Source: Rusavskia elegans
Lineage: Eukaryota > Ascomycota > Lecanoromycetes > Teloschistales > Teloschistaceae
Length of the DNA stretch: 64,000 nt
NCBI GenBank assembly: GCA_011316305.1
Contig: SAUG01000133.1
Location: forward strand, 1 to 64,000
Direction of reading: 5' to 3'
A program made the translations under genes and the position numbers. The notes beneath the pieces were generated by a model. The model ran no database searches and was not told the origin of the DNA. It saw nothing but the letters and a program-made list of their open reading frames with translations. Within the stretch, counting starts at the first letter, position 1; each line of letters begins with the position of its first letter. Positions 22,095-33,786 of this stretch are shown here, piece after piece.

Positions 22095-22116
22095 AAAAAA
22101 AAAAAAAAAAAAAAAA
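22095..22116. repeat. Poly-A run of about 22 bases
   Basis: A plus-strand A homopolymer lies between the two sibling secreted-protein genes, about 30 bases beyond the stop of the 22145-22619 gene (a T run on its coding strand). Its length is prone to polymerase slippage and may be imprecise in the assembly. Confidence 0.8.
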
Positions 22117-22144
22117 CACCTCCCCTGAGCCCTGAGCACCCCCT

Positions 22145-22619
22145 TCAATCAATGCCCACCCACACCGGCGTCTCCCAACAAACCTTCTTCGTCTCCGTCT
22201 TCGTCGGCGCAGTCACAGTCCTCAAGAAATGGACAACCTATCAGAAATCGCCATCAGCATCCACCACTGCACCCATCTTGCCATTCATCAAATTCGAAAG
22301 GAACCGGGTGTAGCTTACGGGACCATGTCCACAGTCTGCCCACTTCTCCACCATCGCCGTACAACCCGCACATTCGGCCGTCGAGGTGGCGGTGACGGTC
22401 GAAATGTAGATGGTCGAGACAAGTGGATTCGTCATCCAAGGCCGACACCCGTGGTTTTCAGTGCTGGTGCACTCTTTTCGCATGTTGGTTTGGAGGGGTC
22501 TCTCCCAAGCCGAGCTGGAGCATAATTAGCTGCGATGTAAGAAGAGAGGGAAGGGGGAGGGCAGGGACGTACACAGAGGAGACAGCGGCGAAGAAGACTG
22601 CAATGGCCTTGAACTGCAT
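22145..22619 (-). CDS. Small secreted protein with C-x2-C-x9-C module, sibling of the 20.6-21.7 kb gene
   Basis: Three exons, 22619-22573, 22463-22319 and 22237-22145, give about 94 residues; donors are GTACGT and GTAAGC, and the phases (2 and 0) match the neighbour. Exon 1 encodes the signal peptide MQFKAIAVFFAAVSS. The mature protein has NPLVSTIYISTVTATSTAEC, where the last Cys (47) starts the C-x2-C-x9-C module (47, 50, 60), then a Thr-rich exon 3 (TVTAPTKTETKKVCWETP) ending VWVGID. Alignment of TIYIS...CAGCTA with TVYIA...CGGCGA in the neighbour, plus the shared exon plan, shows a tandem duplication followed by gain or loss of the long stalk. The function is unknown; a small secreted, cysteine-containing protein could be an effector or wall component. 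Confidence 0.75.
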
Positions 22620-23543
22620 GATGGAAGATTTGAGATGCTTTGAGAGGAGATGTTTCACTGGAGCGTCTTAATGGTGAGATGGCGAGTGGAAAGCGAATGT
22701 GAAGAAACTTTTGAAGGGAAGACGGAGGGAGGGCATTTGTAGTTTCGAAAGTTCTTCAACCAACCTTGCCAAGTCATCTCCCATAGGACGATAAGGCGCG
22801 GCCTGTGCTCATAGAAGAGCAAGTTGTTCGTCTTTAGGAGGCCTCCACCAATCGGGGAGCTGGATGTTCGTACACCATCGAGATTGCACTCACACTGTAC
22901 CGAAGTTTTCTCAACCCACACTCAACAAATCGACCTGCCGAATGATCGACTGTGAATCTCTGCGAGCTGGTAGCGAGGATGGGCGATGAAAGCTGCTTGC
23001 TTGTGTGATGCGCTAGTCCGATTTGGAAAGGTCGTTCGTTTGTGGATGCGAACATTCCATATGGAAGATGTCACTTCTCCATCTTGATATTTGATACCTT
23101 GCTTGCCATAGTGCTGTGTCTGTGGAACAAAAGACCCTCTCATATTCTTCAAGGACAAATCCTGCTGCTATTGTGAGAAGCAGGAACAACAGAACGATGA
23201 CACGTGTGTCGGTTTGCCTTTCAGATATGGGAACACAGCGTATGTGGCCAAAGCTTCATAGGCAACTAGGCATGCATCCCGAAGCAGATGTCCATCCGAA
23301 AGCCCTGTGATCGAACGTGCCCTAGGATCGGACGTCCCCTAGACGTTGTACAGCCCTCGTCGTTCTTGGTGACATCGATATCTCGGGTCGCGTTGATGGT
23401 GAAAATAGGGCATACTCCCCTCAGCAAGCACCTAGCCTGAGTTTAGGAACGACTGCCAGTGGTCTTCGACCTTGTAGACACGGCATGGACACGGAAAACA
23501 AGCGACGAGCTGTGAAGCGACGCTCCTTGAATATGTCCAATCG
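22620..23543. other. Intergenic stretch
   Basis: No gene supported. It contains the promoter of the small secreted gene and the 3-prime region of the histidine kinase. Confidence 0.4.
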
Positions 23544-26500
23544 TCAGTCTCTCGGGCCAGAAGTGTATTTCGCCAAGGTCTCTTCCAATTGAGCCATAGA
23601 AAGTGGTTTCGCCAGGAAGTCATCCGCCCCTGCGTCTTTAAAATGGACTTGAGCCCTGGCATTGACCGCCGCAGTAACGGCAATGATAGGTCTTCGTCGC
23701 GAAAGCTGAGAGGATGCTTCGAGCTCGCGTATCTCTTGTGTCGTGGCGACACCATCTTTCCGCGGCATTGACTGATCCATTAAGATGATATCGATCTCAG
23801 CGTCATGTTCAAGGAGCTTCTCGATACCTTCGACGCCATCCTCCGCGCAGATAACGTCGTAGTGGAGGGCTGAAAGCATTTTCCTGCCCAGCTTCTGGTT
23901 GATCTGGTAAAGTACCATTAGCAGAAAGATACACTAGGATCGAAGTTCCGTCTTACAGGATTGTCCTCGACCAGAAGTACCACGCCTCTCTTGACATACG
24001 GCGCTTGTTGTACCGTCTTTTCGTTCTTGTGACCTAACACATCAACATTGGCTGCAAATCTGACCCCTTTCGATAGGTCTGGCTTGTTTGTTGACTCCTG
24101 TACTGCATTGATCCGTTGCTCGAAAGAATTCCACAGCAACGGTTTTGGAATTGGTACTAAATGCGTGGTGGATGTCATCGTCGAGTTTCGCCGTAGCATC
24201 TCGGGATCGTCGTACGGTATCAGGACAACGCATCCTTCTCGCTCCGCCAATTGATTGAGCAATGTTGTGTCTTTTTGAAGGAGCCAGAAGTCCACCCAGA
24301 TATACTTCCATTCGATACTTTGAAGGTCGCAAATTCCGCGAACGACGACAGGTTCATAGCCGAACTTCTTCCAGGCCATGGACAATCCCTCAAGACTTCT
24401 AGACTTCGGCTCATTGCTAAAGATGGCAACTTTGGGTGGGAACGGTCCAGGCAGAGAGCCTTGATGAGATGACTCAAGTGAGACAGGGACAGTGATGGTG
24501 AAAGTACTGCCGCTTTGTTCAGGCTGCACGCCTGGGTCGCCAACGTATTTGCTGTCTACCTCGATACTCCCCTGCATCTTGTGCAGCAGCTGTCGAATGA
24601 TGCTCAAACCCAAGCCTGTGCCTCTTTGTGTTCCTCGAGTCTGTGCTTGCTTGAAGGGTTCGAAGAGATCTGGCAAGAAAGACAGTGGAATACCGCACCC
24701 GGTATCTTTGACGGTCGCCACTAGGTTGCCGCCGTCGACTTCAACAGTTAGTAGTATGTATCCAGAGGATGTAAACTTGAGTGCATTGGAGAGAAGGTTC
24801 ATCAAGATCCTTTGGATGTATGTTTCATCGAGGAAGAGCGACTGGGGTACGTCCGGCGCCACGACGACTAAGAGAACAACGTCCGTCTCATTGTCCCTGT
24901 TGGGTAAGAGCATCAAGATAGACTCGCACACGGTCCTCATATCGAGATATATCGGTCGACATACTGCTTCGGAATCTCGTTCGAGCTTGGACCAGTCAAG
25001 TACATTATTCGTAACTGTGGGCCTGTCAGCAAAACTGTCTCCAAGGCACAGCGAGTAACGAGAGGGGGATTAATATTGGAAGATCAAGTCTATCATCATA
25101 CGGGAAAAACTTACTTAGCGAGAGCGTCTTGGTAGCATGCTGGATGGCACGGAGCAGTATACGACCTTCTTCGGTCAATTCCGTCCGCGACAGCAAGTCA
25201 CTGTAGCCTTGAAGATGGTGCAGTGGTGTGCGAATCTCATGAGAAGCCGAGGCAATGAAGTCGCTTCTGGCAGCTGCTGCAGCCTCGGCGTTTTCTTTCT
25301 GTGCAATGGTACGCCAGAGCTCTTTTCGGGTCCAGACAATTTCTGCAAGCTTATTACGTGAAACAGTAGCAACATGAGCGAGCAGGAAATTGGCCACTAT
25401 GCACGTCGTGATGGCTATGCTGACGATTGCCACAGCCAAAGCTGGAGGATAGCCCCGTTTTGTGGACGGTGGTGCAAAGGACCAGAACGTTACAGCAGAC
25501 ATACCTGCTCTATAGATCAGTCTCTACTTAGCTAATGAACATCAGAGGATATAGTACACACCGGTGAAATGCATGGCAGCGACCCCGGTGCTCGCTACGA
25601 CGGCGAAGAGCAGCTGCTGAGTCAAATGAACCTCAATCTTTGAGATCAGTATACATCCTACCAAACAGACGACCCAGCTGATGATTGCCGACAAGATGAC
25701 CAAGAACGGATTCAACGTGACATGACCCTGTGGAATCTTCAAAGCAACGATACCAACATAGTGCATGCTGGTGATGGCCAAGGACCATAGGAACCCCTTG
25801 ACGATATTTCTGGAAGTGCAGCCAGAATACAGCCTTTCACCTGTGGCAACGAATGCATTCTTTGCGGGCGCGGTGGTTTGATAGGCAATGTTCAAGATAT
25901 CGCGGAGACCGCTGGAACTATGACTCGTACTCGTGAAGGAGGAAGATCGCCCTGAATGTAGACTACCGACTGAAGAGGTACGTCGGGAACGATTCGTAAA
26001 GCCATTGGTAGCGGAACTGTTTTGCTTGCCCAGGGTTGGCCTACCATTGCTTTGCTCTGGGATGTTCGATCTCCTAGGATCGTCGTCTTGATCTGATGAT
26101 TCTGTGGGATGGAGTGTTGAGGATGCTTCGGTCGAACAGGGTCCTTCATCCTCTAACCCACTGGTCATCAATGGTTCCGAAGCATCTTCTTCGGGGGTGA
26201 TGTCCTTGTAAGCAGCGTGTGTCCTCCGGGCATATCGTCGCCTCCTGGAGGATTGACGAAACCTCTCCCACAAGAGATCCGAAGCCAAGGCGATGAAGGT
26301 GAAGAATACGGCGAGAAGTGCACTGAGCATGGTTAAGACGACATTGATGCCGATGGGGAGGTCGAGTTGACAAGCCAGCATGGCAACGAAATGGAGACAC
26401 CAAATGGAACAGAAGCCAAAGGTCAGGCTGCCCAGGGCGGTCCATACTGCAATGCTGGAGATGCTCAACGACATGCGGGCTTGACACATCAGCTGGGTGG

Positions 26501-26588
26501 AGGTGAAAGCGCCCAAGAGAGAGACGGCGATTGAAGCTGCAATAAGGCCGCCATCCCATTGGGGCTCCAGACGGCGGGGTACCGCCAT
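23544..26588 (-). CDS. Hybrid histidine kinase with N-terminal MHYT sensor
   Basis: Four exons, 26588-25562, 25504-25115, 25014-23957 and 23903-23544, with phases 1, 1 and 0, give about 944 residues. The N-terminus is an MHYT membrane sensor with several transmembrane helices and the metal-site-like motifs SIWCLHF (about 61-67), SMHYVG and AAMHFTGM; the first is LHF instead of MHY. A long polar insert splits the sensor (about residues 115-250). Then come the HisKA box SASHEIRTPLHHLQGYSDLL (phospho-His about 431), the ATPase boxes NLLSNALKFT, DTGCGIP, LFEPF and RGTGLGLSI, and a receiver with VEDNP, phospho-Asp in ILMDQSMP (about 868) and Lys in LAKPL. All phosphorelay residues are present. MHYT domains are thought to sense small ligands such as oxygen or nitric oxide through copper. 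It should pass phosphate to an Ypd1-type protein. Confidence 0.93.
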
Positions 26589-27198
26589 GCTTCCGCCTTC
26601 TGCAGCTCAAGTCAGTATGTGCATACGAGCCTCAACACCTCGACTATCTCAATGTCTTCATGTATCACGCGTCGCGCACTCATCCTGAGGCACAGATCAA
26701 TACGAGGACTCGAAGACTGGAGGTGCGAAGTCGCTGGAAATCCAGAAGCGCGGAGACGGCGGGTCCCCCGAGGGAAATGAGCTTGATCCGGTTAGTCTCG
26801 ACGCCACACAGCCACTTTCTGCAACATCACCCACGTAAGTGTCTAAGCGGATGTCGACATAACAGCCTGGGCTCTTGTGTCTTATTGGTGGAAAAAATTG
26901 GACGCTTTACTACAACAAAAAAGATCCTATGTGTTGCAATACATCATCTTGCGTTGATATAGCATTCAGCTGTGCAAGGCTCTCAAATCTGCACCAAAAG
27001 CGCGGACCCCACAGAGGATTTGATCCTGGTGGGTATTTAAGGTCTTCTTGGATGTTCACAAGCGTCTTATCAAGCGCACTCAGACGAGACAGAGGAACTG
27101 CGGACGGAATCAGAGACATTATGAAGTTCTCGTAAGAATGAAACCCCCAAGACATGTAATGCTGTCCAAGAGAAAGGAAATTCACAAGCAAACGCAAC
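26589..27198. other. Intergenic stretch
   Basis: No gene supported. It should hold the histidine kinase promoter and the methyltransferase terminator. Confidence 0.4.
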
Positions 27199-28215
27199 CT
27201 ACCGCCTCGTCGCCAAAACAAGCGCACACGGCCAAGTAAACCTCCTCCTCACCCCCTCACCCCCCATAAGCTCCTCCAACTCCCCAAAAAGCCCATCAAC
27301 AACCCCATCCCCCTCCCCAACCGCCTCCCTAAACCCCGGAAAAAGCACCCTAAAATACTCCTTCAGCGCCCCCAAATCCCATTCATTCAGCCAAAAATCT
27401 CCATCCCTCTTCTCCACCACCTCCTCCCCCGCCTTCACATTCGACGTCGGCTGAATCTCATACCCACAAGCCTCCTCCCCAAAAAACGGAAGCGTAGAAT
27501 GCGTATTCCATTTAAACCTCTTTACATCCCTCCAAGTCCCCTCCTCGAACGGCAAGAAATCAAGCCAACTCTCCATCGCATCAGCGCAGCGTTTGAAGCC
27601 CCATGCTCGTCTCGGCGCACTCCCCTCAATGACCTTCTTCCAATTGCGGACCATGATTTTATCCAGTATCGGCTGTCCTTTCGCAAAAAGCTCTGGATCC
27701 GAGAAGGTGGGACGGCCGTAGAACCAGGCTGCTAGTGTCCCGCCTGGCTTCAGGATGCGAGCGAAACTTTGGAGCCCTGTGTCGCGGTCCATGAGGACGA
27801 TGGCCTCGGCTGCGGCGATCATGTCGGCCGAGGCGGGAGGGTGGTGGGTTGATAGGTTTTCGGCTTTGGAGTGGGTGTAGGAGACGCGGGAGGTGTCGAA
27901 ATCCTTGGTGAGACGCGCTTTGGCTACCGCGAGGTGGTCTGCGTCGGTGTCTGAGGCGATGACATGGGCGTAGTGTTTGGCTAGTTCGGCGGTGACTTGA
28001 CCGGCGCCACAGCCGACATCGTGGGCGAGGGCGTGAGAGGAAGAATGGGAGGAGTGGTAATCGTGGATGATTTTGTAGAAGGGTTGGCTGTAGTTTGGGC
28101 GGGAGGAGACATAGGCGTCCCAGAATTCGTGGTCGTCCGCGTCGACTTTCCAGAAGTCTTCCGAGTCTTGATGGGAGGAGTACAGGGACTTCTTGCTTGT
28201 GGTTGTCGACCCCAT
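27199..28215 (-). CDS. Class I SAM-dependent methyltransferase (TMT1/CRG1-like)
   Basis: A single-exon frame of 338 residues. It opens with SEDFWKVDADDHEFWDAYVS and the Y-x-x-RP motif, then the SAM-binding motif I AHDVGCGAGQVTAELAKHY (about residues 64-82), the acidic motif II residue in VIASDTD, and a post-motif ARILKPGGTLAAWFYG. This arrangement is that of fungal small-molecule methyltransferases related to yeast trans-aconitate methyltransferase Tmt1 and cantharidin methyltransferase Crg1. It has no signal or membrane segment, so it should be cytosolic. Its codon use is strongly C-rich at the 3-prime end. Because of its position beside the flavoenzyme run it may modify a metabolite, but the substrate cannot be read. 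Confidence 0.88.
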   Translation of the reverse strand: MGSTTTSKKSLYSSHQDSEDFWKVDADDHEFWDAYVSSRPNYSQPFYKIIHDYHSSHSSSHALAHDVGCGAGQVTAELAKHYAHVIASDTDADHLAVAKARLTKDFDTSRVSYTHSKAENLSTHHPPASADMIAAAEAIVLMDRDTGLQSFARILKPGGTLAAWFYGRPTFSDPELFAKGQPILDKIMVRNWKKVIEGSAPRRAWGFKRCADAMESWLDFLPFEEGTWRDVKRFKWNTHSTLPFFGEEACGYEIQPTSNVKAGEEVVEKRDGDFWLNEWDLGALKEYFRVLFPGFREAVGEGDGVVDGLFGELEELMGGEGVRRRFTWPCALVLATRR

Positions 28216-28916
28216 AGCAGCGGTTTGGTGGAAGTAGATTCAAGATACGGCGTTCAGAAATGAGAGTTATTAAAATACAAAGGTTGGAAGGTTGTGTACA
28301 TGGAGATGATGAGCTTTGGGGGTCCCGCTTCATATAGGTTTTGGGGAAAGAGGAGATGATGGAGTAAGGTGTCCAAGAATCGTCCAGGCAAATTGATAGT
28401 CCTACAGTGAAATGCAGTCATACTGAGGAACGTCCAATGACGAGTGTGGCTGCATCCTGGCGGATTTCGAACAAGGCATCGATGCGGAAACTTCTGCAGG
28501 CGTAATCTAGCTTTATACACGGCATTGGCGGACAGTTGCTCTTGTTGCCCTGTTCGCCTAGTTTGTACGAGAAGAATCTAGTACCAGTGCATGGACAGAT
28601 AGGGATATGGATGCAATAGTCAGAATATCTGCAGGATTTTGCTGCAGAGATGACACGATAGAGCTGTCCAAATTCTAGAGGTGGCTTGCCTAGATCTGAA
28701 ATGTCCATTTCCTTGACTTGATGCAAACCCAAGCAAGGATTGTGCATGAAACCGAACGACCAGACCACATGCTTGACTATGCTGTCCTACAAGACAAGGG
28801 AGATTGTTACAGCAGTAGGCTCACGAATTCCCCCCATCATGGGACGGGACGGAACAAAGGCCGAAAGACTACGCAAATACTCTAACACTTCCTCGAAAGT
28901 CGGGCTTGAAGCCCGA
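28216..28916. other. Intergenic stretch
   Basis: No gene supported between the methyltransferase start and the rhodopsin-domain gene stop, both on the minus strand. Confidence 0.4.
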
Positions 28917-30356
28917 TCATTTTGTATAATTACTGGAAAGCGTCGTCTGAACGTTGATTCCATTCCGTGGCCGATCCTCCAGCGCGACATCTTCGGCAGT
29001 GACGCTGGTAGCAGGACCTAAACCCACGAGGTGACGATTCGAAGCATGTTCACCAACTTTAGTGACGTGATAGGGTCCTTCGAGCTCATCATAAGATTTC
29101 GGGCTCGACTTGGGCCAGACGCGATTGATGTAGGATCCGGTATGATATTGGCTCAGTCGTTTTTTGGTCCACAATGGTGCCAACGTGGGCAGGCAAGCAC
29201 CAATAATGGCTATCGCAGTTTCGGCGAAAAGCCAAAAAAGAGGGCCAGCAGTGAGGTCTTAATGCATAGGCCATCAGCTGCGTAAGCATTGAGTGTTGGA
29301 CATGAAGAAGGACTTACATGGAGTATCTTTGTAAAAGGCCTCTGGGTTGTTATTAGTAAATGTCACAACCTGCATGAAGGAGGTGACTCGAGCAATCCCG
29401 GAGGCGAGGACCCTGTGATTATCAGCATGCGTGTAATGAGTATGACGCTGGGTTCACTTGCACTGAACCTAGCATGAGGATATCAATGACTTTGATCTTC
29501 GTCCTCCATGGCAGGTGGAGCGAAGCGATCACAGGGAGTGGTAGCGCAAGCACTAAGATATCGAGAACCAAATCGGACCATGCCAACCCTTGGTACATCT
29601 TCTGTACTTCAAAGCAACTCTTGGGATAGTCTATCTCGAATGACTCCCAGAAGTAGGGCACCGGGCTGCATTGGGCTGCCATTGCGGACGTGAAAGATAT
29701 CGCCCAGCTCGCGACGATTGCCATCATCACAGCGCTCGCAATCTTGAATGGTCGGACAGCGAAGACCCTGCGGTAGAAGAGCAGAATCGATATCTTAACG
29801 ACGCCGAGGTTGAGCGTGGTTATGACTTCGTTGATGTATCGGCACTGTCAAGTTCTGTCAGATACTCCAATCTTCATTTACCTCTCTGATTCAATACATT
29901 TTGTGATGGGGTACACTAACCTTTTCGTAATTTGTAAGTGCAGCAGTATGAATGAGTTCTCCTCCAGGTCCGAGTTGCTGGTGTTGGCCCATACCCCCTA
30001 TTTCCGCAGCTATTGCTGGTCAGCCTCTTGGTTGAAAGAAGTCGCACAACGCCCGTGAATCTCCCAAACAACTTTTCGTGTTCAACGGATGCAGTACCAA
30101 GTATTAAAACAATTCCTGCAGCGGTACACAGCACCTGCGACGGTCAGTCATGGAGAAGAAAGATACAACGAAGATTTCGAATGTTTACCAAAGCTACGAC
30201 TATGAACCAATCATCGATGCCAACCACAACGCGAGCGACACGCCGGGCATAGAATCGGAGGCTAACAACAATGATTGGCAGGATGGTAAAGGCAACACCA
30301 TTTCCAACGAGTACTGGTTTCGTGTACTGATCGAACAGACGGCTTGATGTCTGCAT
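28917..30356 (-). CDS. Seven-helix rhodopsin-domain membrane protein (fungal SAT4-like family)
   Basis: Six exons, 30356-30189, 30134-30098, 29997-29921, 29844-29462, 29412-29318 and 29257-28917, give about 366 residues with consistent phases. The fourth intron begins GCAAGT instead of GT; only this GC donor restores the frame MLGSVVLASGIARVTSF. Family marks are VVGIDDWFIVVAL after the first helix, INEVITTLNLGVVKISILLF, YRRVF, and a last helix with LFWLFAETAIAIIGACLPT followed by LAPLW. This is the fungal rhodopsin domain (PF20684), named after the satratoxin-cluster protein Sat4 and Pth11-like receptors. Members are plasma-membrane proteins of unclear ligand; they have no retinal lysine like true opsins. 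The tail after about residue 290 is polar and cytosolic. Confidence 0.88.
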
Positions 30357-31691
30357 TTTCCCCGCAAGTGCAGCGTCGAGACAAGATTAACGGTTAAGAG
30401 GAAGATGACAAGAAGTCACGTAGGAAAATATCGGAAAGACAACTTCGGAGGTAGAAAATGTCCTTTTCCCGGACGATAAGCCTCAGCATGGCATCTCACC
30501 GTCTGTAGGGGTCAAGCCAGGCACGGCCGCGGCATGGGAACTCTGGTCTTATCCCATCGTCTTTGAAAGAATAGACGACTCGACAGTAGATTCGAGCTCC
30601 TGCCTCTGGCGGTTTCAGCTAAGTAGTTCATTGGACTGGAAGTGCAGCAACAGCAGCAGCATAGCCAAGCCGAGCTGAATTTCCAAGGAACATAATTGAG
30701 GGAGAGGTCCAAGTCGGTGGGATGGGCGCATTTCGATCCTTTGCAAAGAACTGTGCCGTAAGACCTTCCCAGACACAGGGCGATTCTATGTATAGACGCT
30801 AATGACACTGATCGAGGGTGTGAACAAGCTACTGCCGCTCCAATGGGAGACTGGGGCGCGCAGTCCATGTCTTGATCAGGAAGGGTGCACCGCAGGATCA
30901 GCGTCAGAAGGTTCGAAAAAGGTGTGGCAGTCAAAGTCTTGGCTGAGAAGGGTTGCTGCAGGCAAGTGGGGAAAGAAGGCAACTGGGAGCGGACAGGCAG
31001 GAACAACAGACAAGGCAAACAGAATAGTGTAGCACAAGGCGAATAAATAAGGTTCAGGCGACACGAAGGCAGCCATTACCGGCACCAGCCGGTCGGGGAT
31101 GATTACACTGGCGACATCGAAGCTTACCCTAATGTACATACCGTCCCAAGAGCGAGTATACTACTCCAAACGATACCTTAACGTCTCACCAAGGATGACT
31201 GAACTTTAGTAAACCTCCTTGGGTTCACGTGGGCCGTTCCGTAGCAAACACCCGTCAACTCCCGGTGGCGCGTACCGAAACAAGGCCATCCGCTTCATCC
31301 GATAAAGATTCTCGGGCTTTTTTCCATTTCCGTCCAACTCATGTGGAGGAAAGCTGATTGGTGGTGATACGACATGAACGAGGACGCAGTCTTACGGCGT
31401 TGCTGCAGCGATCTGCATGAAAGCCCCTCGTTCTGTCGATGCGGAAGACTGGATGAGGCTCGAGTGCCTGCAAGGCGCAAGCACCCTTTGCCTTGCTAAT
31501 CCGAGTCTGCGATTAGTAGCCTTGAATAATACAGGCAGCCGTTCATAGTGTATTGGTGTTATCTTACGCTGTTTGGCTGTATCAAGGCTCTGTCCGAGAA
31601 GCATCTCACCAACTCCTCTTTACCACGCCATTTGCTTCTTCAAGCCAAAAGGATGCTCTCATCAATCACCCAATTCTTGACTGGTTCCAGA
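30357..31691. other. Gene-poor stretch between divergent genes
   Basis: No gene supported. Frames on both strands are short with random composition. It separates the minus-strand rhodopsin gene from the plus-strand flavoenzyme run and should contain both promoters. Confidence 0.45.
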
Positions 31692-33239
31692 ATGGACACT
31701 TTCATATCAGATTTGCGCCCCCAATTATCCGAGGGTTCAAGGATCTTAACCCCTTCGGATCCAGACTTTTCAGCAGCTAATGAAAGATGGAGCGATATTG
31801 ATCGCAAGACTCCAGCTGTGATCGTGCAGCCAGCTTGCGAAGATGACATAGTCGTACTCGTGGGTCAGCCCCGTACAGTAGCTTTCGCTACAACGCTAGA
31901 GTGATTGATCCTTAGTGTGATATCACTTCCAGGTAAAAGCAGCCCACGCGGCCAAGGTCCCCTTCGTACCAGCCACTGGAGGCCACAGCCCGTGGTCCAC
32001 CATCGAAAACGGAATGATCATTGACTTGTCTCACTTCAAAGACGTGAGCATCGACACGAATCAGCAATTGGTAACGGTGAAGGGGGGTGTTCTGATGAAA
32101 GAGCTACAAATAGCACTCAGCGAGAAAAACCAATTTACCAGTAAGGGCAAGGCCTCTTGACCTTTCGTCACATCTGATAGATCGCAGCCGTCGCAAATGG
32201 CAACACTGTCGGCGCAATACCATACATGATAGGAGGCGGCATCAGCTCCTACACACCCCTTATTGGCTATGCATGCGAAAATATCCATTCGGCGAAAATC
32301 GTAGTTGCCACAGGTGAAATAGTTGTGGCATCGGAGACTGAGAACAGCGACCTACTATGGGCCATCCGCGGAGCTGGACAATTCTTCGGCCTTGTGACTG
32401 AGCTGGTTCTTCGCACACACCCCCCTTCGCTTATGGGTCCGGACGGCGTACGCCAGCTTGGTAACATTTTCTTCCCCACAGAACGAGCATCCGAGGTATG
32501 TAGCGTTCTCAGAGACGTTGTCTCCCGCAATGATCATGCCTCAGCAGGACACTTCATGGCAATGAACGACCCGTCAAAGGGCCGCATTCTCATGGTAGCT
32601 GCACAATATTTCGGCACAGGTCCTGAGCTACAAGCGACATATCAGCCTGTCATTGATCTGGGCCCATTGGATCATGTTCATCTGCCATCCACTTTCGAGA
32701 AGCACAGCGACCATCTGGCTTGGATGTGTCCCAAAGGGGAGTTCAAGCGTTTCAGTCAGACAGGATTAGCGTCGATCAATCCAGAGAATTTTGGCAGACT
32801 TGTGGACCTCCACCGGGAGCTGTTGGAGACGTTACCAGGAACTGAGCGTTCGGTATTCACCATTGAGTGGCATACCAAGACCCCAAGCGATGGACCACGG
32901 AAGACGGAAACATCCTTTGGGCTGAAGAACATCGACACTTGGCTGTGAGTTGACCTTGAGCGATAGCAAGCATCCTGTACACTGGCTGACAGGCTCGACA
33001 GCAATATCCTTACATGGTACACTGACCCTGCTTTGCATGATAAAGTGCTACAGTTTGACAAGAGAGCACAAGAGATTATGCGCTCGGATACTGAGGAAAA
33101 TGCTTTTGTCTCTTACACCAACACCAGTCGCAGCGACCCAATCGGGCACAGGTATAAAGATGCTGCAGCGGTGAGCAAACTCAAGGAATTGAAGCAAATT
33201 TGGGATCCAGAAGGTTGTTTCACCAAGGAGTTATTGTAA
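31692..33239 (+). CDS. FAD-linked oxidoreductase (PCMH/BBE type), intracellular
   Basis: Four exons, 31692-31859, 31933-32140, 32188-32944 and 32993-33239, give about 459 residues. The FAD-binding PCMH domain shows AVIVQPACEDDIVVLV, then VPFVPATGGHSPWST with the His (about 74) that can bind FAD covalently, the substrate-side strand QQLVTVKGG, and VGAIPYMIGGGIS. The Cys usually found next to the GGG in bicovalent members is absent, so only His linkage is likely. The C-terminus has the BBE-like ending YKDAAAVSKLKELKQIWDPE followed by GCF. No signal peptide is present if MDTF is the start; a longer upstream frame exists. Such enzymes oxidise small alcohols, sugars or alkaloid-like metabolites. 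It is first of three consecutive plus-strand flavoenzymes. Confidence 0.88.
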
Positions 33240-33786
33240 CAGGCAAGACCGAAAGCCAAAGAGAGGCCGCGCATCCGCGAGGCCGTAGGTAGCATTGGGC
33301 GAGTAATCGTGCCGCTTTGACCTCCTGATTACATTGTGAAACGAAATCCCCATGAGATTGCTGCGTATGGACTCCAAGATTTCGAAACACGCCTGACTCG
33401 CGCATGGCTGTATTTTATCATAGCGTCATCAGGCGCCATTGCAGCATAGAAGGCAGAGCAGAGCAGAGTAGCAGTCTCGGAACAAATACCGTCTAGCGGA
33501 TATTTCTGCCTGACACCTGCGCGCAGTAGGCATGGCGGGGCTTCACTCGATGCTGTTTATGAGTATCATCCGATTGTCCTTCCAATGAAGTATCTGCTGT
33601 GCCGCCAAGGCAACTCTTTTCGTTGGAAATCTCTATATCGGGAAGGATCCCCGAAGCTTTGGGCTCGATAAGAACCAGAATGTTCAAATCCCGAACGCTG
33701 CATGCCGCCCGAACCTGGAGAGACGTCGATACGCCTCCGACTTCGATCCACCACACAACCTTCAGAAAACTCGCGTGATCTTAATA
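33240..33786. other. Intergenic stretch
   Basis: No gene supported; it holds the promoter of the FAD monooxygenase. Confidence 0.4.

Noticed and set aside
27659..28333. Minus-strand frame of 224 residues inside the methyltransferase
   Set aside because: A high-GC shadow, full of Arg, Pro and His, in the alternative frame of a clear SAM methyltransferase.
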